Assembly: GCA_016213135.1 (NCBI GenBank) | Contig: JACRBQ010000035.1 | Coordinates: forward strand, 85,722-149,721 | DNA: 64,000 nt | Source of the DNA: Chloroflexota bacterium | Lineage (GTDB): Bacteria; Chloroflexota; Anaerolineae; Anaerolineales; VGOW01 | Reading direction: 5' to 3' | In this document: one piece after another, positions 45,361-54,627 of the stretch | Layout: every line of letters begins with the position of its first letter | How positions within the stretch are numbered: the stretch's first letter is position 1 | The notes under the pieces: generated by a model | Seen by the model: the letters and a program-made list of their open reading frames with translations, nothing else | Told to the model about the DNA's origin: nothing | Database searches by the model: none | Position numbers and translations under genes: made by a program

Positions 45361-45457
45361 TATACTAGAACAAATGTGTTTGATTGTCAATGATCAGTTT
45401 TGGCAGTCCCCACATGGCGGGCGCACCGCACGGCTGCCAGCGCCATGTTTCTGCCCT

Positions 45458-45480
45458 GGGCGAACACACAGGTTCGCCCC
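45458..45480. repeat. Palindromic element GGGCGAACACACAGGTTCGCCCC
   Basis: 8-bp arms GGGCGAAC/GTTCGCCC, intergenic. Confidence 0.8.
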
Positions 45481-45509
45481 CACAATTTTGAGAAGATACC
45501 GTTGCCACG

Positions 45510-46496
45510 CTAACCGGCGGTGGCGTGCGCCTCGGCAATCAGCCCCTTTTGGCACGCCCGCGCAAAGGCCTCCACCACGTGCGGGTCAAAGTGGCTGCCA
45601 GATTCCACCGTGATGGCCGCCACCCCCTCGTCAATCGGCAACCCCTCTCGATACGGCCGGTCGCTGGTCATCGCGTCGAACATATCGGCCACAGTCAGCA
45701 GCCGGGCCGCCGGTGGAATGGCCTCTCCGGCCAACTTGTCGGGATACCCTTCGCCATCGTAGCGCTCGTGGTGATGCCTGATGCACGGAATAGCCGCCGC
45801 CAGATACGGAATGTTGCGGATCATAAACGCCCCGGTCTCCGGGTGCTTGCGCATCTCGGCAAACTCCTCATCCGTCAACTTGCCCGGCTTGCCCAAAATA
45901 TGTTCGGGCACGGCAATCTTGCCGATGTCGTGCAAAATTGCGCCCAGCTCCAAATCGGCTAACTGAGCCTCCGTCCAGCCCATTTCGCGGGCAATCACCG
46001 CCGCGTAGGCGCTCACGCGCTCCACGTGTCCGCGCGTGTACGCATCGCGCGATTCAATCGCATTGGCCAGCACGGTCAAACTATCCTTGTACGCCAGCTG
46101 CAATTGGGCCAACGCAATGTCCTGCGTGCGCTTCAGCTTCACCCGAACGGCCGTCAGCAACTCCTCGGGGCCCCACGGCTTGGTGATGTAATCGTCGGCC
46201 CCCAGCCCCTTGCCAATCAGCACATCCTTTTTCTCCGCTCGCGCCGTCAGGAACAGAAACGGAATGGTCGTCCACTCCGGGCGTGTCCGCACCAATTCGA
46301 AAAACTCGAAGCCGTCCATCACCGGCATGGTAATGTCCGAAATGATGATGTCCGGCATACGGGCCTCCAGCCGCCGGAGTCCCTCCTTGCCGTTGGGAGC
46401 CAACTCCACCTGATAGCCCACCATTTGCAGCCACTCGCGCAATCCCTGCGACAGCGCTTCGTTATCTTCGACAATCAAAATCAACTCGCCAGTCAT
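45510..46496 (-). CDS. Response regulator with HD-GYP phosphodiesterase output domain
   Basis: LILIVEDNEALSQGLREWL..IIISDITMPVMDG, and HDIGKIAVPEHILGKPGKLTDEEFAEMRKHPETGAFM..HHERYDGEGYPDKLAGEAIPPAARLLTVADMFDAMTSDRPYR. Confidence 0.96.
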   Translation of the reverse strand: MTGELILIVEDNEALSQGLREWLQMVGYQVELAPNGKEGLRRLEARMPDIIISDITMPVMDGFEFFELVRTRPEWTTIPFLFLTARAEKKDVLIGKGLGADDYITKPWGPEELLTAVRVKLKRTQDIALAQLQLAYKDSLTVLANAIESRDAYTRGHVERVSAYAAVIAREMGWTEAQLADLELGAILHDIGKIAVPEHILGKPGKLTDEEFAEMRKHPETGAFMIRNIPYLAAAIPCIRHHHERYDGEGYPDKLAGEAIPPAARLLTVADMFDAMTSDRPYREGLPIDEGVAAITVESGSHFDPHVVEAFARACQKGLIAEAHATAG

Positions 46497-46589
46497 ATCA
46501 CCTCATGGTTACTCATTGGCCGACCGCTTGTGAATAATCCTGCCTCGATGTTATATTACTGTAGTCCCGACTCTATCAGGAAATACATT

Positions 46590-48083
46590 ATGCCCCGAAT
46601 TCGGGTTCACATTCTTCTGACCCTCAGCCTTGTTGCCACCCTGGCCCTCGCCGCGTGCGTCGGCGCGTCGGCCCCGACGGCCACGCCTGCGCCGGCCATT
46701 GCCCTCACCCCGTGCCAGCTCTCGGCCCCAGGCTCTGCCGCCCGCTTCAAAGCAAAGTGCGGCACGCTCACCGTCTTTGAGAATCGCGCCGCCGCGGCGG
46801 GCCGCACCATCAACCTGCGCATTGCCGTGCTGCCCGCCATTAGCCGCAGCCCGGCGCCCGACCCGCTGTTCTTTCTCGCGGGCGGCCCCGGTCAGGCGGC
46901 CACAGAATCATTCGTCGAGCTGCGAGTCGCTTTCGACAAGATCAACCGCATGCGCGACATCGTGCTGGTGGATCAGCGCGGTACCGGCGGCTCGAACCCC
47001 CTGCATTGTCAGGCCTCACCGGACGATCCGGAGTCGCTCGATGATGCCGCCCTCAGCCGCTGGCTGGCCGCCTGTTTGCAGCAGCTTCCCGGCGACCCCA
47101 AACTTTATACCACATCCATTGCCATGGACGATCTGGATGCCGTCCGCGCGGCGCTGGGCTACAACCAGATCAACCTTTACGGCGTATCGTATGGCACGCG
47201 AGCCGCGCTCGCTTACTTGCGCCAATACCCGCAACGCGTGCGCGCCGTTGTCCTCGACGGCGTCGTGCCGTCCGATATTGCTCTCGGGCTGGATGCGGCC
47301 CGTGACGCCCAGCACGCCCTCGACCTGATCTTCCAACGCTGTGCCGCCGACTCGGCCTGTGCTGCCGCCTTTCCATCCCTGCCCGGCGAATTCCAATCAC
47401 TGCTGGAAACTTTGCAGGCCAACCCCCCCCGGGTCACCGTGCGGCATCCCTTCTCCGGCGTGCCCACCACCATTGCCCTCACCCGCAGCACCGTGGCCGG
47501 CACCGTGCGCCTGCTCAGCTACACTGCCGAAACCGCCGCCCTTTTGCCGCTGCTCATCCACAACGCCCAGAGCCGGCAGGATTACACCGAACTGGCCGCT
47601 CAGGCCATGATGCTGCAAGGGCAATTAAACAATAGTCTCAGCCCCGGGATGGCCTACTCGGTGCAATGCGCCGAAGATGCGCCCTTCCTCGATGCCGCCG
47701 AGGCGGCCCGCGCCAACGCCTCGGCCTATCTGCAGAACCTGCTCACGGATGGCCTCGGCCAAGTGTGCGCCCTGTGGCCGCGCGGCGACATCCCCGCCGA
47801 CTTCAAACAACCGGTGTCGTCCAACGTGCCCGTGCTGCTGCTTTCCGGCGAAGCCGACCCCGTGACCCCGCCCGATAACGCCGCCCACGCGGCGGCCACG
47901 CTGCCCAACAGCCTGCAACTGGTTGCGCCGGGGCAGGGGCACAATGTGGTGTACCGGGGGTGCATTCCCAAAGTGATGACGGCCTTTGTCGAATCCGGCT
48001 CGGTATCTGGCCTCGATGCCGCTTGCGTAGGCGACCTGGCCCCCGTGCCGTTTTTTATCAACTACTCCGGCCCCAAGCCATAG
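46590..48083 (+). CDS. Secreted alpha/beta hydrolase (tripeptidyl-aminopeptidase-like)
   Basis: Lipobox LALAACVG, PLFFLAGGPGQAATE, DIVLVDQRGTGGSNPLHC, NLYGVSYGTRAALAYLRQYP, VLLLSGEADPVTPPDNA. ORF-track start at 46026 is an antisense extension. Confidence 0.9.
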   Translation: MPRIRVHILLTLSLVATLALAACVGASAPTATPAPAIALTPCQLSAPGSAARFKAKCGTLTVFENRAAAAGRTINLRIAVLPAISRSPAPDPLFFLAGGPGQAATESFVELRVAFDKINRMRDIVLVDQRGTGGSNPLHCQASPDDPESLDDAALSRWLAACLQQLPGDPKLYTTSIAMDDLDAVRAALGYNQINLYGVSYGTRAALAYLRQYPQRVRAVVLDGVVPSDIALGLDAARDAQHALDLIFQRCAADSACAAAFPSLPGEFQSLLETLQANPPRVTVRHPFSGVPTTIALTRSTVAGTVRLLSYTAETAALLPLLIHNAQSRQDYTELAAQAMMLQGQLNNSLSPGMAYSVQCAEDAPFLDAAEAARANASAYLQNLLTDGLGQVCALWPRGDIPADFKQPVSSNVPVLLLSGEADPVTPPDNAAHAAATLPNSLQLVAPGQGHNVVYRGCIPKVMTAFVESGSVSGLDAACVGDLAPVPFFINYSGPKP

Positions 48084-48115
48084 GGCGCCACTGTGCCGCC
48101 TGTCACCCCTCTACC

Positions 48116-48850
48116 ATGATCACTGCCAGCCACCTCCACAAATCGTTTGGCAAAGTCACTGCCATAGATGACGTGTCGTTCGACGCTCCCGATGGCAGCA
48201 TCACCGGGTTGCTCGGCCCCAACGGCGCGGGCAAAACAACCACCCTGCGTGTGCTCTACACCCTGCTCAAGCCGGAGCGGGGCAGGGCCTCGGTGGACGG
48301 CTTCGACACCGTGACCGCCGCCCCCGAAGTGCAGCGGCGCATTGGCGCGCTGGCCGACAGCCACGGCCTGTACACCCGGCTGACCGCGCGCGAGAACATT
48401 CGCTATTATGGCCGGCTGCACGGCCAGCAGGGCGGGGCGCTGGAGGCGAATATCGAAGCCCAGATCAAATTGCTGGACATGCAGGATTTCGCCGACCGCA
48501 TGACCGAGGGGTTTTCACAGGGGCAGCGCCTCAAGGTAGCCATTGCCCGCGCCCTTGTCCACCGGCCGGGCAACATATTGCTGGACGAGCCAACCAATGG
48601 GCTGGACGTGATGAGCACCCGCGCCATGCGGGCTTTTATCCGCCGCCTGCGCGACGAGGGCAAGTGCGTGGTGTTTTCGTCTCACGTGATGCAGGAAGTG
48701 TCGGCATTGTGCGACACCATTGTGGTCATTGCCCGGGGGCGGGTGGCCGCCGGCGGCACGCCGGACGAACTGCGCCGGACTACCGGGCAAGCCAATTTGG
48801 AGGACGCGTTTGTGGCGGCCATTGGCTCCGAAGAGGGGTTGATGCTGTGA
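48116..48850 (+). CDS. ABC transporter ATP-binding protein (NatA-like)
   Basis: GLLGPNGAGKTTTLRVLYTLL, FSQGQRLKVAIARALVHRPGNILLDEPTNGLD. Confidence 0.94.
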   Translation: MITASHLHKSFGKVTAIDDVSFDAPDGSITGLLGPNGAGKTTTLRVLYTLLKPERGRASVDGFDTVTAAPEVQRRIGALADSHGLYTRLTARENIRYYGRLHGQQGGALEANIEAQIKLLDMQDFADRMTEGFSQGQRLKVAIARALVHRPGNILLDEPTNGLDVMSTRAMRAFIRRLRDEGKCVVFSSHVMQEVSALCDTIVVIARGRVAAGGTPDELRRTTGQANLEDAFVAAIGSEEGLML

Positions 48851-50025
48851 GGAACAAAATCTGGATCGTCTTTCAAAAAGAGCTGGTGGACAACCTGCGC
48901 GACCGCCGCACGATCACCAGCGCCCTCTTTTCGGCGGTGTTCACGCCCATGCTGCTCATGGGGGTGTTTGTGGTGCTGGGGCAAACGACGGCCGACCGGG
49001 CCGAGCGGTTGCTCACGCTGCCCGTGTCCGGCGCGGAAAACGCCCCGGCGCTGATCCAGTTCCTGCGGCAGAACAACGTGCAACCGGGGCCGCCGCCCGT
49101 CGATCCCCAAGCCGATGTGCGCGCCGGCAACAACGACGTGGTGCTCGTCATCCCGCCGGGCTTTGCCGAAGATTTTAGCGCCGGGCGGCCCGCCACCGTG
49201 CAGCTTGTGTTCGACGATTCGCGCACGGCGGCCGGCGTTACCGTGCGCCGGGTGCGCGGCCTGCTGGACGGCTACAGCCGCCAGATTGGGGCGCTGCGAT
49301 TGCTGGCGCGCGGCATCAGCCCCGCCGTCACGACGGCGCTTGCCATTGAGGAGGTGGACATTTCCACGCCGCAGAGTCAGGCGGCCAGCTTTTTGAACAT
49401 TACCCCGTACATTTTGGTGCTGGTAGTGTTCACCGGCGGCCTGTCCATCATCACCGACATCACCGCCGGGGAGCGCGAGCGCGGCTCGCTGGAGCCGCTG
49501 CTGATCAACCCGGTGCCCCGGCGCGATTTTGTGCTGGCCAAGCTGTGGGTGACGATGGCCTTCACGGCGACCATGGTCACGGTGACGCTGGCCGCGCTGG
49601 CTCTTGCTCTCAACCTTGCGCCCTTCGAAAAATACTTCGGCGTGCGCATCAGCCTGAACCTGGCCTCGTTGGTGGCCATCTGGCTCATTACCGTGCCGAT
49701 GGTGGTGTTCGCCGCTGCCCTGCAAATGGTGATCTCGGTGCGCTCCCGCAGCGTCAAAGAAGCGCAAACCATATTGTCGCTGATGGCGATTTTTCCCGGC
49801 CTGCCCGGTTTGTTCCTGGCCTTTGTGCCGGTGAAGAGCACGCCGGCCGCCATGCTCATACCCACCTTTGGGCAGCAATTGCTCATCAACCAGTTGATGC
49901 GCGGCGAGGCCGTGGCGCCGCTGCACGTGGCGGCCTCGGTGCTGGCCACACTGGGGCTGGGGGCCGCGCTGGTGCTGGTGGCTATTCGGCTGTACCAGCG
50001 GGAGCAGGTGCTGTTTGGGCGATAA
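48847..50025 (+). CDS. ABC transporter permease (NatB-like)
   Basis: GTG start overlapping natA-like stop; ELVDNLRDRRTITSALFSAVFTPMLL and six hydrophobic segments. Confidence 0.9.
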   Translation: MRNKIWIVFQKELVDNLRDRRTITSALFSAVFTPMLLMGVFVVLGQTTADRAERLLTLPVSGAENAPALIQFLRQNNVQPGPPPVDPQADVRAGNNDVVLVIPPGFAEDFSAGRPATVQLVFDDSRTAAGVTVRRVRGLLDGYSRQIGALRLLARGISPAVTTALAIEEVDISTPQSQAASFLNITPYILVLVVFTGGLSIITDITAGERERGSLEPLLINPVPRRDFVLAKLWVTMAFTATMVTVTLAALALALNLAPFEKYFGVRISLNLASLVAIWLITVPMVVFAAALQMVISVRSRSVKEAQTILSLMAIFPGLPGLFLAFVPVKSTPAAMLIPTFGQQLLINQLMRGEAVAPLHVAASVLATLGLGAALVLVAIRLYQREQVLFGR

Positions 50026-50076
50026 GGCGATGCCGCGAGGCGGGCGGTGGCCGCTGCCGCGCCGGGAAACACTGTG

Positions 50077-51024
50077 ATGACTCTAGCGCCATTTCAACTG
50101 ACTCCGGATTTTCGAGAGCGCGTATGGGGCGGGCAACGGCTAAGGCCGGGCACGCCGCCCATTGGCGAGGCGTGGGTAGTGTATGAGCACAACCGGGTGG
50201 CCACGGGACCCTACGCCGGGCGCACGCTGGGCGAGGTGGCTGCCCACACGTCGAGTGGCGAGGCGCTGCTGGGGCGCCGTGCGGCGCGCCAATGGGGGGC
50301 GCATTTTCCGCTGTTGATCAAATTGCTCGACTGCGCCGATTGGCTGTCGATGCAGGTGCATCCCGACGACGCGCAGGCCGTGCGGCTTGAGGGGCCGGGG
50401 CACTTTGGCAAAACGGAAGCGTGGCATATTCTCGAAGCCGACCCGGGCGCGCAAATCATCTCCGGGGTGCGGCCCGGCGCCACGGCGGAAATGCTGGCGG
50501 AGGCCATCAGGCATGGGACGCTGCCCGAGTTGGCGCAATACGCCACGGTGCGCGCGGGCGACACCATTCTTGTCCCGGCGGGCACGATTCACGCGCTGGG
50601 GCCGGGGCTGTTTCTGTATGAAGTTCAGCAGGCATCCGATATCACTTACCGCGTGTTCGACTGGAACCGCCCGGCTTCGGATGGGCGGCAATTGCACATT
50701 GAGCAGTCGTTGGCGGTGGCGAACCCGGCGGCAGTAGGGCAGCCCGTGCCGCTGCTGCCGCTCGACGATGCGGGCCGCGCGAGGCTGGCCTCGTGTGAAT
50801 ACTTTACGCTGGAACTGATCGGCGGCGAGGCCCCGGTGGCGCTGGATACGGCGGGCGAGTCTTTTCACGCCCTCACCGTGATCGAGGGGGCGGCTGTGGT
50901 GGAATGCGGGGGCGGGGCGCTAGCGTTGGGGCGGCTGGATACGGCGGTTGTGCCTGCGGCTACCGGCGCGTACCGGGTGAGATCCGAGGGCAGGTTCCGC
51001 GCACTGATATCCAGCGTAACGTGA
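50077..51024 (+). CDS. manA: Class I mannose-6-phosphate isomerase
   Basis: [86 protein letters not shown]. Confidence 0.94.
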   Translation: MTLAPFQLTPDFRERVWGGQRLRPGTPPIGEAWVVYEHNRVATGPYAGRTLGEVAAHTSSGEALLGRRAARQWGAHFPLLIKLLDCADWLSMQVHPDDAQAVRLEGPGHFGKTEAWHILEADPGAQIISGVRPGATAEMLAEAIRHGTLPELAQYATVRAGDTILVPAGTIHALGPGLFLYEVQQASDITYRVFDWNRPASDGRQLHIEQSLAVANPAAVGQPVPLLPLDDAGRARLASCEYFTLELIGGEAPVALDTAGESFHALTVIEGAAVVECGGGALALGRLDTAVVPAATGAYRVRSEGRFRALISSVT

Positions 51025-51293
51025 CTAGCAGGGATTGGGTGCAAACCTTCGACAGTGAAAACCGCCGGGTAGCTGTCAGCAATCAGCAGTCAGCATTCAG
51101 CATTCAGCTTTGCCTATCTGCCGAACCTCGCCGACCCGCAGAACCTGAATAGGTTCTCTGTAACCACTCACGCAGTTCCGGGCAGTGTTTTTTGTCGCAT
51201 CTAACCCGCACGGAAATTGCATCTCACCCCGAACTTTTTTCTGCCTGGGCGTCCCAGCCAAGAAGGGTTGGGATCAGGCGGCGGGTGTCGGTG

Positions 51294-51416
51294 CTCCAAC
51301 GGTGGGCATCAGGCGCGCGCGGCGGGGATGCCTCCCACGCTCGGAAACGGGAAATTGCTCGGGACGCTGACGCTGATTGGTCTCGCGGAGCGCGTCGCCT
51401 GCATGCCGGGTTGGGC
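51294..51416 (-). other. Integron attC recombination site of the DHFR-like cassette
   Basis: Imperfect palindrome: CTCCAAC GGTGGGCATCAGGCGCGCG ... CGCGTCGCCTGCATGCC GGGTTGGGC. Outer CCAAC/GTTGG cores, spacer, inner arms with bulged bases, about 70-nt loop, 20 bp after the cassette gene stop. Confidence 0.75.
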
Positions 51417-51435
51417 GGCACATTGGGCGCACTAT

Positions 51436-51990
51436 TTATTTTTGTTGCGGCTCGTAATTAAGAACAACAATCCCGCAATCAAATGATGTAGATTTTACTA
51501 ATACCAGATTTTGTTTGCTATCAAGCTCTTTGAAAATTGACATTCCATTACCAATGGCAGTTGGATTAATAAATAAATGGAACTCGTCAATCAATCCATG
51601 TTTGATTAGCGCCGATACAAAGGTTGCGCCACCATAAGCAATGATGTCTTTACCGTCTTGCTTTTTTAGTTTTGCGATTTCTTCAACTAAATCACCTTTT
51701 GCTAAAACGGTATTGTCCCATTCTGACTTTTCAAGCGTTTTGGTGAAAACAACTTTTTTTGTGCTATTAAATTTATCAGCACCTTCCTGTTCGGGATGGG
51801 AAGCCCAATGTGGAATAAATCCTTGGGCAAGTTTTCTGCCAAGAATGATGCAGTCAATAGGTTCGGTTATTTCTCCTACGTATTTTTTGAGTTTATCGTC
51901 CCAATCTCGTGCCGCCCAATCGAGTTCTCCGTTAATCCCTGCAATGTAACCATCAACAGTCATTTGCACTTGGAATTTTAGTTTTCTCAT
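51436..51990 (-). CDS. Dihydrofolate reductase/RibD C-terminal family protein (integron cassette gene)
   Basis: KLKFQVQMTVDGYIAGINGELDWAARDWDD, CIILGRKLAQGF, IIAYGGATFVSALIKHGLIDEFHLFINPTAIGNGMSIF; visibly AT-richer than flanks. Confidence 0.9.
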   Translation of the reverse strand: MRKLKFQVQMTVDGYIAGINGELDWAARDWDDKLKKYVGEITEPIDCIILGRKLAQGFIPHWASHPEQEGADKFNSTKKVVFTKTLEKSEWDNTVLAKGDLVEEIAKLKKQDGKDIIAYGGATFVSALIKHGLIDEFHLFINPTAIGNGMSIFKELDSKQNLVLVKSTSFDCGIVVLNYEPQQK

Positions 51991-52048
51991 AGATGTTTTC
52001 CTTTATTGTGAAATTGTTTTACCTTTGCAAAATTGCTTCAACGAAGCC

Positions 52049-52055
52049 GCCCAAC
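52049..52055 (-). other. Integron core site GTTGGGC (candidate attI/cassette junction)
   Basis: Minus-strand GTTGGGC (GTTRRRY consensus) between divergent intI and cassette gene, matching the attC outer core. Confidence 0.6.
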
Positions 52056-52104
52056 TATGTGTTTACCCGAACCGTTCTGCATAACCACCTAATTTGGGAT
52101 GTTG

Positions 52105-52125
52105 TACCGAATGGTTCGGTATAAT
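52105..52125 (+). promoter_or_regulatory. Operator-like palindrome TACCGAA-TGG-TTCGGTA overlapping a TATAAT -10 box upstream of intI
   Basis: Perfect 7-3-7 palindrome (52105-52121) followed by TATAAT (52120-52125). Confidence 0.6.
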
Positions 52126-52180
52126 GGGCTATGTACAGATGCATAGATTATAAGCCCGCAACCTCAAAAAAGGCAATAAA

Positions 52181-53167
52181 ATGACACAACCAAACCCGAC
52201 CCCGCCAGGGAAAGAGAAAAGACTGCTCGACCAATATCGCGACGCCATCAACCTCAAACACTACTCTCCTCGCACCGGGGATACCTACATCCTTTGGACA
52301 CGGGAATACATCCTCTTCCACAACAAGCGTCACCCCAAAGAAATGGGCGCGCCTGAGATCAACCAATTCCTCACTTACCTTGCCTCCGAGAAAAAAGTAT
52401 CCGCCTCCACCCAGAATCAGGCATTGAGCGCAATCCTCTTTCTCTACCGTCACGTTCTTCACATTGGATTGGACGAAGCAAGCCTGTCTGAATTTCGCCC
52501 TCAGCGCGCAAAAAACGTGCCGACCGTTCTCTCAAAGGACGAAGCCAGGCGTGTCATTGGCAACATGACGGACGTATACAAGATCATTGCCCAGGTCTTG
52601 TATGGCGGTGGACTGCGGGTCATGGAAACCATGCGCCTGCGCGTCAAAGATATTGACTTTGACAATCATCAAATTATTGTGCGCGATGGAAAAGGCGAAG
52701 ATGACCGCGTCACCATGTTGCCCGATGCGGTTATTCAACCCTTGCAGCTTCACTTGAAATACGTAAAAATCATCCACGAAAAAGACTTGGCTGACGGCTA
52801 TGGCTCGGTATACCTGCCCTACGCCCTGGATCGCAAATACTCAAACGCAAACAAAGACTGGATCTGGCAATACATTTTTCCTGCCCCCGACCTTTCCAAA
52901 GATCCGCACACTGGAATTATCCGTCGTCACCACATCCACGAATCCACCGTGCAAAAAGCCGTCAAAGAAGCCGCCCGCCTTGCAAAAATTAATAAACATG
53001 TCACCCCTCACACCTTTCGCCATTCCTTCGCCACTCATCTTCTCCAAAACGGCTACGACATCCGCACTGTGCAAGAACTACTCGGACACAAAGACGTGAA
53101 GACCACCATGATCTACACCCACGTTTTGAATCGCGGCGGACTCGCCGTCCGCAGCCCGCTCGATTGA
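52181..53167 (+). CDS. intI: Integron integrase (IntI, tyrosine recombinase)
   Basis: [37 protein letters not shown]; IntI-specific additional domain [101 protein letters not shown]. Confidence 0.96.
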   Translation: MTQPNPTPPGKEKRLLDQYRDAINLKHYSPRTGDTYILWTREYILFHNKRHPKEMGAPEINQFLTYLASEKKVSASTQNQALSAILFLYRHVLHIGLDEASLSEFRPQRAKNVPTVLSKDEARRVIGNMTDVYKIIAQVLYGGGLRVMETMRLRVKDIDFDNHQIIVRDGKGEDDRVTMLPDAVIQPLQLHLKYVKIIHEKDLADGYGSVYLPYALDRKYSNANKDWIWQYIFPAPDLSKDPHTGIIRRHHIHESTVQKAVKEAARLAKINKHVTPHTFRHSFATHLLQNGYDIRTVQELLGHKDVKTTMIYTHVLNRGGLAVRSPLD

Positions 53168-53250
53168 ATTGACCGCTTCGCCGCTATTCTGAAAAGCGCC
53201 TCACTACAGCCCCCGCTTGTGCTTTTTCCCCGCCACCACTGCAATTTGGC

Positions 53251-53448
53251 CTATACCCGGTCGATGTGCCGGCACTTCTCGCAGACGTAGCAATCGCCTT
53301 TCGGATTCAGCCACTCCAACCGGAACAACGTCGCCACCTTGGTGTGCAGTTGGGCTTCCTTCATCCAGAACTTGTCGTGCCCGCAGACCGGGCACTTCAG
53401 CGCGTGACCGGCGCGCTCAACTGGCTCGGCTTTCGGAACTGGAAACAT
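53251..53448 (-). CDS. Small zinc-ribbon protein
   Basis: MFPVPKAEPVERAGHALKCPVCGHDKFW...GDCYVCEKCRHIDRV (two CxxC). Confidence 0.6.
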   Translation of the reverse strand: MFPVPKAEPVERAGHALKCPVCGHDKFWMKEAQLHTKVATLFRLEWLNPKGDCYVCEKCRHIDRV

Positions 53449-53628
53449 ATACTGCCAACGGGCATAAATTGCGCTTTTTCTTCCAACGGATGGGCAAGCG
53501 GAAAAACGGATTCTGACGGCGCGCATCCGTTTTTCCGTTTCGCGGAGCAATCCGTTGGAAGTTGGGCGCAAAGCGCAATTCGTGACCGTGCGCGGTATAG
53601 CCCCTCCTTCTGACTCCGAGTTTCCGCG

Positions 53629-54432
53629 TTACCCGTGATCGGCAGTTTGGATAACCGCTTTCATTGCGACTTCGACAGCGTCGGCAATGGCGTGCGCGGC
53701 CCGAGCCAACTCCGGCGCGGCGTCATACACGGCCTGCCCCAGCCGGTCGGCGGTTTGCGCGTGGGGCGAGTGCGGCATGTGCCCCAGCACCGGCAGCCCC
53801 GGCGAGTGCGCCGACACGTATTGGGCATCCTCCGGGGTTTGAATTTTGCTCCCCACCAGGAACAAGTGCTTGAGGCCGATGTCGGCGGCCAGCGACTTGA
53901 TTTGCGCTGCCGTGGCAATGCTGCGCGCCGTCGGCTCCACCACCATAATCATGGCATCCACGGCCTCGGCCGTGGCCCGGCCCAGATGCTCCACCCCGGC
54001 GTACATATCCAGCAGCACCACTTCGTTCCGCCGCAGCAGAATGTGCGAAACGAGCTGCTTAAGCAGCACGCTCTCCGGGCAAATGCAGCCGGAGCCGCCA
54101 TGCTCCACCGCCCCCAGTTCCAGCAGGGTAATGCCCCGGTGGGTCACGGTGTAGCGGTCGGGGATGTCTTCGACGCGCGGGTTGAGTTTGAAGTAGCCGC
54201 CAAAGGTGCCCGGCTTCGAGTCGGTGCGCTCGGCCACCAGTTCGTGCATCTCGGCGATGGGCGTGAGCGATTGCAGCAGGCCGGGCGGAAAGCCCAGCGC
54301 CGCGCCGAGGCACGGCGAGGGGTCGGCGTCAATCGCCAGCACCGCGCCGGCCTGCGCGGCATAGTGATAGGCCAGCAGACTGGTCAACGTCGTCTTGCCC
54401 ACCCCGCCTTTGCCTGTAATAGCCAGTTTCAT
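53629..54432 (-). CDS. CooC-like nickel-insertion ATPase (CODH/ACS maturation)
   Basis: MKLAITGKGGVGKTTLTSLLAYHYA deviant Walker A; CICPESVLLKQLVSHILLRRNEVVLLDMYAGVEHLGRAT. Confidence 0.88.
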   Translation of the reverse strand: MKLAITGKGGVGKTTLTSLLAYHYAAQAGAVLAIDADPSPCLGAALGFPPGLLQSLTPIAEMHELVAERTDSKPGTFGGYFKLNPRVEDIPDRYTVTHRGITLLELGAVEHGGSGCICPESVLLKQLVSHILLRRNEVVLLDMYAGVEHLGRATAEAVDAMIMVVEPTARSIATAAQIKSLAADIGLKHLFLVGSKIQTPEDAQYVSAHSPGLPVLGHMPHSPHAQTADRLGQAVYDAAPELARAAHAIADAVEVAMKAVIQTADHG

Positions 54433-54574
54433 AGCGCAGCCTCCAGCCGCAACAAAAATCTCACCGCGAAGGCGCAAAGGCCCGCAAAGGGCGCGAAGTT
54501 TCTCATGAATTTTTCCTTCGCGCCCTTTGCGTCTTTGCGGTTCAAAACATCTTCGCGGTCGGCATAGTTTCCGC
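54431..54574. repeat. About 145-bp hairpin-forming leader repeat, copy 1 (upstream of cooC-like gene)
   Basis: Near-identical to 59509-59653 including position relative to the start codon: GCCGCAACAAAAATCTCACCGCGAAGGCGCAAAGGCCCGCAAAGGGCGCGAAGTTTCTCATGAATTTTTCCTTCGCGCC.. Confidence 0.93.
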
Positions 54575-54627
54575 ATTCCGCATTCATCATTCACACTTGC
54601 ATCCCTTCGGGACACGCAAGTGCGGTG

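Noticed and set aside
46026-46589. N-terminal extension of the alpha/beta hydrolase ORF
   Set aside because: Overlaps the response-regulator gene antisense; signal peptide and lipobox start at ATG 46590.
52061-52069. GAACCGTTC as a LexA box upstream of intI
   Set aside because: Only 1-nt spacing between half-sites; LexA box needs GAAC-N4-GTTC.
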